64,000 bases of DNA from Novosphingobium sp. UBA6272. Its GTDB lineage: Bacteria; Pseudomonadota; Alphaproteobacteria; Sphingomonadales; Sphingomonadaceae. Below, in pieces: positions 59,158-64,000 of the stretch. Each line of letters starts with the position of its first letter. Position 1 is the first letter of the stretch. The stretch spans positions 49,212 through 113,211 of the forward strand of contig NZ_DJUW01000014.1 in NCBI RefSeq assembly GCF_002440635.1, written 5' to 3'. The notes beneath the pieces are model-generated. The model searched no databases. It was not told the DNA's origin and was given only the letters and a program-made list of their open reading frames with translations. The translations under genes and the position numbers were made by a program.

Positions 59158-61905
59158 TTACCCTATACCTGCCCCCATCGCCCTGGACTTGCCAGCATCG
59201 GGCAGCGTCGCTGCCATGGCGGTCTGCTTCTCACCCGCCCGCTCGGTGATCGCCCGGACGAGCCGCTCCCGGTCATCGGTGACAACGACGGCCTCGCCTC
59301 TTGCCCGCGACAGCGCGACATAGAGCATCTTCTGGTCGACCAGATTGGTCGAGCTGCTGTCGGCGTGGATCAGGACCCGATCGGCGGTCTGGCCTTGGGC
59401 GGCGTGTGCGGTCTGCACATAGGCGTGGCGCAAATGGGTGTCGCGGGGATCAGAGAGGTCAAGCCGCTGCTCGCGCCCGTTCGCCAGTTTCAGGGCGGCC
59501 TGACGGGTAGCAGGATCGATGCCGGTCACGGTGCCGCCGAGCCCGTTAATCCGTCCCATCTCGCGGTCGTTGCGGGTAAACTGCACTCGGTCACCTGTGC
59601 GCAGTTCCATGGGTTTGGCCTCGAACACCTCGGCCTTGCCTGCACCCCATTGCCGGGGATGCCAGTCAATCGACCGGCCATCGCGGCTCGCAAGGGCAAT
59701 ACGGCCCCGTTCAGGCTCGACGCTGCTGACGGTCAGGGACTCTCCACGGCGAACGTCTTTGGCGACATAGTCGCGGTTGAAGCGGACCAGATCGCCGATG
59801 GCATAGCTGGCCGCTTCGCGCGCTTCTGCGCGGGTCATGCCCTTGGCCTCCAACGCGGCAAATTGCAGGCGGTCTGCCGACAACTCGCCGCGCGAAGCCA
59901 GGTGCTCGCGGATCATGCCGGTGAGAGTGTCACGGCCTTCGCGCGAAGGCTCGATGGCCAGCGTCCGCGCCCGCTCGGCGGGTGACAGCGCCAGGTAATG
60001 CCGCGCCATGGCCGCGAAGCGATCATTTTGCGTGGTGGCTTCGATCACCCGCCCACCGCCGCGATCCAGCGCGGCGAGCGCCTTCCCGGCATGGCCCTCA
60101 ATCGATGCCATGACCGCTTCGCGGGTCCCGGCATTGGTCTGGCGAACGACTTCGGCCAGTTTGGTCGTTGCCATTCCGGCGGCCTGCAACTGCGCGAAGG
60201 CCGCGCCAGCACCAACTGATCCGAGCTGCTTAACGTCACCGACTAGGACAAGCCGGGCGCCCGCCCTGTCAGCGCTGGCCATCAGCCTGGCCATGTCGTG
60301 CGCCGACAGCATCGAGGCCTCATCGACAATCCAGACGGCATCCTTGCCCGACATTCGCGGGTCGGGGGCAAGCAGATGCCGGGCAACGGTATCGCCACGC
60401 AAGCCGAGCGCTTCACCCAGAACGGTTGCCGCCGATGCGGTTGGGGCAAGTGCTGTCACTGCAAGCCCGCGCCGCTCGGCTACGCGGGCATAGGTCGCCA
60501 GCACCGTGGTGGTCTTGGCGGTCCCGGCATAGCCCTGAACCGCGGAAATGCGGTCCCGCGAAGCCAGCAGGTCGGCGGTCGCGCGCTTCTGGTCCTGGGT
60601 CCAGGCATAGCCTGACCGCACCGACTGCCTAGCGGCAAGCTCGACCGTTCGCGCTGCCGCCACGGGATTGGCCAGTGCTTCAGCCATCCCGCGTCCGGCA
60701 ACTTCAAGTCGCAACATGGTGCGCTCGGTCGCGATGGCCTGCGGGGTGGTGAACCCGGCAAACTCCGCACCGCGCCGGTCCAGAAAGGTCCGGGGCACAA
60801 GCTCGCCGCGATGCTCGGAACCGGCAATGGCGGCACCGATCTGGCCATGCCCGATCTTGCCAAAGGCGAAGTCGCCCGCCTCGCGCGTCAGCGTACTGGC
60901 CGAAAACACGGCTTCGCGTTCGGACAGCTTGGCGGCGGCGAAGGCGACGGCGCGTTGCGCCAGCAAATCATGACCGGATGCTGGCTCGATGTCTTTGGCC
61001 CGATCCTGCGCCTCCGCAATCAGCCTGCCCCGCGCGCCAGCGTCGAACCCGTTGGAATCGGCGGTGGCGCGCCACTCGGCGCGCAATTCGCGAATATCGA
61101 CGTGGCTCTTGGCCTCGCGGGTATCGAGCGCAGCAATCTGCTTCTCGGCGGCACTTGCCTCCGCCCGGCTTGTGCCGCGCTCGGCCAGGCGGGCATCGAT
61201 CGCCGCCGTGCGCTGGCTCAGCGCCTCGATGACTTTGTCCGGCACGCCAGCTATTTCGAACATGGCATCTTTGCCCGGCTCGATGCGGTATCCAAGCTCG
61301 GCAACGCCGTGCGCCAGCTCCTGCCGGTAGATCGCGCCGATCTCCTTCTGGAGCTGGTAGAACGCGCGCGGTTCCAGACTGCGCCAATTGCCGTCCCTGT
61401 CCTGCGTCATATTGATCACGACGGCATGGGTGTGGAGCTGCGGGTCCTGCGCCCGGCTCGTCGCGTGGCGGAAGGTGGCAATCGCGAGATTGCCGGTGGC
61501 CTCGCGCCGGACCGCGCCGCCATTGCGGACGCGGGTCGCGGCCATGTGTTTTTCGACATGGGCCAACGCCACTTTTGCCGCCGCGCCGTGCGCTGCGATC
61601 AACCGCTTGTCGCCAGCGACCTCGGCCATGATCGATACGGACTTGGGCGCGGACAAGGTAATATCCCAACCGGGACGATGCTCGATCTTGCCGTCGCGGG
61701 TGGTGCCAAGCTGCCTTCCGCCGACCTGACCCTCCAGCAGCGCAGCGAACTGCTCCCGGTCAACCTCGCCTTCAAGGCCCAAAGACCCGGCGGCCTCGCC
61801 GAACCATTCGGACGGTGCGAGGCCGCCTTCGGCATAGTAATCATCGGCCTCGTAGTAGCTCGCGGCCTGACCGGCGCTCGACAGGCCCGAAACCGAGGCA
61901 ACCAT
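59158..61905 (-). CDS. traI: MobF-family conjugative relaxase/helicase (TrwC/TraI type)
   Basis: Nicks oriT, stays covalently bound to the transferred strand and unwinds it. 915 residues from the ATG at 61905, which overlaps the traD stop. Relaxase domain: paired tyrosines in ASYYEADDYYAEGG (about 15-28) and the histidine triad in FRHATSRAQDPQLHTH (about 145-160). Helicase domain: RecD-like Walker A in GYAGTAKTTTVL (about 458-469, where the usual GTGKT is GTAKT), Walker B VWIVDEAS, a GD motif (LVLVGDVKQLGSVG), and a C-terminal motif YVALSRARGEAVVV. It ends at 59158 without a longer tail. Confidence 0.96.
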   Translation of the reverse strand: MVASVSGLSSAGQAASYYEADDYYAEGGLAPSEWFGEAAGSLGLEGEVDREQFAALLEGQVGGRQLGTTRDGKIEHRPGWDITLSAPKSVSIMAEVAGDKRLIAAHGAAAKVALAHVEKHMAATRVRNGGAVRREATGNLAIATFRHATSRAQDPQLHTHAVVINMTQDRDGNWRSLEPRAFYQLQKEIGAIYRQELAHGVAELGYRIEPGKDAMFEIAGVPDKVIEALSQRTAAIDARLAERGTSRAEASAAEKQIAALDTREAKSHVDIRELRAEWRATADSNGFDAGARGRLIAEAQDRAKDIEPASGHDLLAQRAVAFAAAKLSEREAVFSASTLTREAGDFAFGKIGHGQIGAAIAGSEHRGELVPRTFLDRRGAEFAGFTTPQAIATERTMLRLEVAGRGMAEALANPVAAARTVELAARQSVRSGYAWTQDQKRATADLLASRDRISAVQGYAGTAKTTTVLATYARVAERRGLAVTALAPTASAATVLGEALGLRGDTVARHLLAPDPRMSGKDAVWIVDEASMLSAHDMARLMASADRAGARLVLVGDVKQLGSVGAGAAFAQLQAAGMATTKLAEVVRQTNAGTREAVMASIEGHAGKALAALDRGGGRVIEATTQNDRFAAMARHYLALSPAERARTLAIEPSREGRDTLTGMIREHLASRGELSADRLQFAALEAKGMTRAEAREAASYAIGDLVRFNRDYVAKDVRRGESLTVSSVEPERGRIALASRDGRSIDWHPRQWGAGKAEVFEAKPMELRTGDRVQFTRNDREMGRINGLGGTVTGIDPATRQAALKLANGREQRLDLSDPRDTHLRHAYVQTAHAAQGQTADRVLIHADSSSTNLVDQKMLYVALSRARGEAVVVTDDRERLVRAITERAGEKQTAMAATLPDAGKSRAMGAGIG

Positions 61906-63725
61906 CACACCGGGCCGGGCTTGGCGTCCGTCGCGGCGGCTGCGGCGATCTCGCCGACCTTGCTCCACAGCGTGCCGGCAGGATCGCCGGGAACGTAGGC
62001 CGGTTCGCGCGGGCTCCCGCGCCGGGCGATGTGATCGGCAGTGAGGTCAATCCGCGCAACCGGCAGGCCATCGGGCAGAAGCAGATAGCCCTGGTGCGGG
62101 GGAAGCCGCAGTTCGCTTTCGAGCACGGCGGCGCGGAACTGGCGCTGGGTGGCGATGGTGGTGCGGGGCACCTCCTTGCCGATCGGCAGCGTATCGCTGG
62201 CGACGCGCATTTCGATCTCGCATTCACCGATGGTCTCGCTCGCCCATTGCCGGGTCTCTCGGTCAACGATCTGGAGAAACAGTTTGGTGTTGCAGCAGGC
62301 GAGCATGGCCTCGGCGATGTTGTCGCCATAGCGGTTGCGCATCTGCCCCAGTGCCTGGAAGGTGAGCACGATTGCCGCGCCGAACTTGCGTCCCTCGGGG
62401 AGGAGCCGCGCGAGGTTCTCGACGCGAGGCAGGTCTGCCAGCTCATCGAGCACGAACCAGATGCGCCGCTCGGGCGAAGACGCCAGACCCAACACCGCGC
62501 TGGCCGCGCATTCGAGCCAGCAGGCCATCAGCGGCTTGGCCGCCTCGAAATAGTCTTCCTTGCGCGGAACGAAGATCCACGGCTTCGCACCCGGATTCTT
62601 GTCCAGCCCGGCGATGAAGTCGCGGAAGGCGAAGTGCTCCGCACCCTTGTCCTCGACCCTGAGGAACTGGATCAGGTTCGCCGCCTTGGCGAGCATGAAC
62701 AGCACACTGCCGGTGGCGCGGTCGGCGTCATCGGCAAAGGTCCGCGCCGACGAAGTATGCCCGAGCCAGTGCTTGAGCTGCTCCTTGCTCTTTACCTGCA
62801 AGGCTTCAAGCAGTGCTTCGAGGCTGCAGTTCTTTTCGGCCCACAGTTTGCGGAGCATATTGGCGACTAAGATGCGGCTCGTTTCCAGCCAGACATCGTC
62901 GTCCTGGCTGCCGGTTTCGGACACGAGCTGACGGGCAATCCGGTCGGCATCGGCGGGGTGTGAAATCTCGTCGAACGGCGACCAGAACGCGCAGCGGCCA
63001 TCGAACGGATTGAGGATGATGTCGCCGCGCGCAGCGCAGTAATAGTGGGCAATGAATTCCCCGCTGGTGTCATAGACCAGCGCCGGTTCGCCGCGCGCCT
63101 CGATGTCGTCGAGCATCTGGCGCAGCACTGTAGTCTTGCCGCTGCCGGTGGTCCCTATCAGGGCGAAGTGGCGGGTCTCGTTGCGGCGCGGGATCGGCAC
63201 CGGACCGATCTTCAAGGCCCCCTTGCCAGCCAGGTGCGAAAGCTGCGCAACGGCTTCATTCGCGCTGACCACGCGAGTGCCACCGAGCACCCGGTCGGCC
63301 AGCGTTTCCTCGCCCTGGACATGCATGGTGCGCTGGATCAGACAGATGATCAGAATGCCAACCACGAGCCCCATCAAGGCACCGAGCAACAAGGCTACGA
63401 CGACTGCCTGGAGCGTATCGGTGAACAGCGGATCGCTGGCAACATAGTGGGCTGAGACTGTCCAGTGATTGTCGCCCATTCCGACATTCATCTTGATGTC
63501 GCGGTTGCCGAGACTGCCGATCAGATCGAGCCCCTTGCCGCCAAGACATTGCAGCGCAACCGTCCACGCGTAACCGGGCAAGGTGAACTGCGACCAGAGG
63601 AGCGCGCCACATCCGGTGCAGACCAGCAGGAGCTGCCAGAAGAAGCGGAGGCGCTCCTGCAAGCGGGCCATGCGGACGCGCCACAGCGAATGGGCACGGG
63701 CGGCAAAATCGGTGTTGCGGGTCAT
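61905..63725 (-). CDS. traD: Type IV coupling protein (TraD/TrwB/VirD4 type)
   Basis: Hexameric ATPase that brings the relaxosome to the type IV secretion channel. 606 residues with two N-terminal membrane helices (about 28-48 and 105-130), Walker A ALIGTTGSGKTTVLRQM (about 188-204), Walker B in RIWFVLDELADLP, and the TrwB-type HFALIGTTGSG and AIVLTFQALGQMRNRYGD segments. Overlaps the relaxase ATG by one base and the next upstream gene by four. Confidence 0.95.
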   Translation of the reverse strand: MTRNTDFAARAHSLWRVRMARLQERLRFFWQLLLVCTGCGALLWSQFTLPGYAWTVALQCLGGKGLDLIGSLGNRDIKMNVGMGDNHWTVSAHYVASDPLFTDTLQAVVVALLLGALMGLVVGILIICLIQRTMHVQGEETLADRVLGGTRVVSANEAVAQLSHLAGKGALKIGPVPIPRRNETRHFALIGTTGSGKTTVLRQMLDDIEARGEPALVYDTSGEFIAHYYCAARGDIILNPFDGRCAFWSPFDEISHPADADRIARQLVSETGSQDDDVWLETSRILVANMLRKLWAEKNCSLEALLEALQVKSKEQLKHWLGHTSSARTFADDADRATGSVLFMLAKAANLIQFLRVEDKGAEHFAFRDFIAGLDKNPGAKPWIFVPRKEDYFEAAKPLMACWLECAASAVLGLASSPERRIWFVLDELADLPRVENLARLLPEGRKFGAAIVLTFQALGQMRNRYGDNIAEAMLACCNTKLFLQIVDRETRQWASETIGECEIEMRVASDTLPIGKEVPRTTIATQRQFRAAVLESELRLPPHQGYLLLPDGLPVARIDLTADHIARRGSPREPAYVPGDPAGTLWSKVGEIAAAAATDAKPGPV

Positions 63726-63964
63726 GGTTCGAACTCTTGGGCGAGGGAGCGTTGCCGCTCGAAGGCGGCGCGCGCTTCGGCGGCGATCACCTCGTCGGGT
63801 TTGCGGGTTCCGAGCGCGGCATGGCGGGCATAGGCATAGGCCGCGCAGGCGGTGAACAGGGCGCGGTCGAGCACCCGTTCGGCCTCGGCCAGGCGTTCCG
63901 ACATGGTGCCGATCTCGCGCGCCATTGCAGCAAGATCGGCCTCTCGGTCGGTGCCGTGAAGCAT
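63722..63964 (-). CDS. Small helical hypothetical protein upstream of traD
   Basis: 80 residues, strongly helical and alanine/glutamate-rich (ADLAAMAREIGTMSERLAEA, then RVLDRALFTACAAYAYARHA). The end overlaps the traD ATG by four bases, so it belongs to the transfer operon. The right edge of the window is 36 bases beyond its ATG, so a longer upstream start cannot be excluded. No family recognised. Confidence 0.7.
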   Translation of the reverse strand: MLHGTDREADLAAMAREIGTMSERLAEAERVLDRALFTACAAYAYARHAALGTRKPDEVIAAEARAAFERQRSLAQEFEP

Positions 63965-64000
63965 GGCGAGGAAGCCTGCTTGGCCTGCTGCCGGTTTGGC

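Noticed and set aside
1..64000. CRISPR arrays, rRNA genes, insertion sequences and transposases
   Set aside because: No regularly spaced direct repeats, no rRNA motifs and no DDE/Y1 transposase frames were seen on either strand.

Overview
The window looks like chromosomal DNA of a sphingomonad-type alphaproteobacterium (order Sphingomonadales). The basis is the high-GC base composition, a TonB-dependent receptor paired with an amidohydrolase, FixJ-, Crp- and FlbD-like regulators, an FzlA-like protein, metXW, an ftsEX neighbourhood, and a conjugative element of the kind common in this group. Family assignments come from reading motifs by eye; no database search was run.

Layout. 1-1.9 kb: a ClpP-fold periplasmic-type protein cut by the left edge, and an exported hypothetical protein. 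2.0-18.8 kb: a compact flagellar locus. Flagellin is on the minus strand. The plus strand carries a sigma-54 activator and fliE-F-G-H-I-J-K-L-M-N-O-P-Q-R, flhB, fliD and fliS, most of them overlapping or nearly so, followed by a FixJ/LuxR-type regulator. A three-hairpin repeat with perfect 35-bp arms lies between flagellin and the activator. 19-24 kb: an amidohydrolase and a TonB-dependent receptor. 24.1-28.9 kb: a signalling-type locus made of a TIR-transmembrane-repeat protein, an unrecognised coupled partner, a small exported cysteine-pair protein, a TPR protein with a probable SLOG-like nucleotide-sensor domain and a decayed cyclase-like domain, and a convergent Crp-family regulator. 29.3-44.8 kb: housekeeping and metabolic genes. 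These are a truncated lycopene-cyclase-like gene, fzlA-like, ppx-like, an orphan parA, a VOC protein, fdhD, metXW, hisC-tyrA, a transglutaminase, an Nramp transporter, plsC, a YdcF-like protein, ftsEX and a zinc-ribbon membrane protein. 44.9-47.1 kb: two tRNA-Leu genes (GAG and CAG) flanking an N-acyl-D-amino-acid deacylase.

47.1 kb to the right edge is a mobile element, probably an integrative conjugative element. A tyrosine integrase sits just beyond the 3' end of tRNA-Leu(CAG). Behind it come hipBA, an EcoRII-like restriction enzyme / Vsr / Dcm-type methyltransferase operon, a DUF3768 gene pair, a four-gene cassette built on a GHKL (MORC/Hsp90-like) ATPase with a DUF6339-like protein, and the transfer genes for a MobF relaxase and a TraD-type coupling protein. 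The right end of the element is outside the window.

Two places are the best candidates for undescribed biology. One is the TIR / SLOG-like / pseudo-cyclase / Crp locus at 24.1-28.9 kb, which has the parts of a nucleotide-signal pathway. The other is the GHKL-ATPase cassette at 55.3-59.0 kb beside the R-M operon, which looks like a defence or modification-dependent module carried by the conjugative element.
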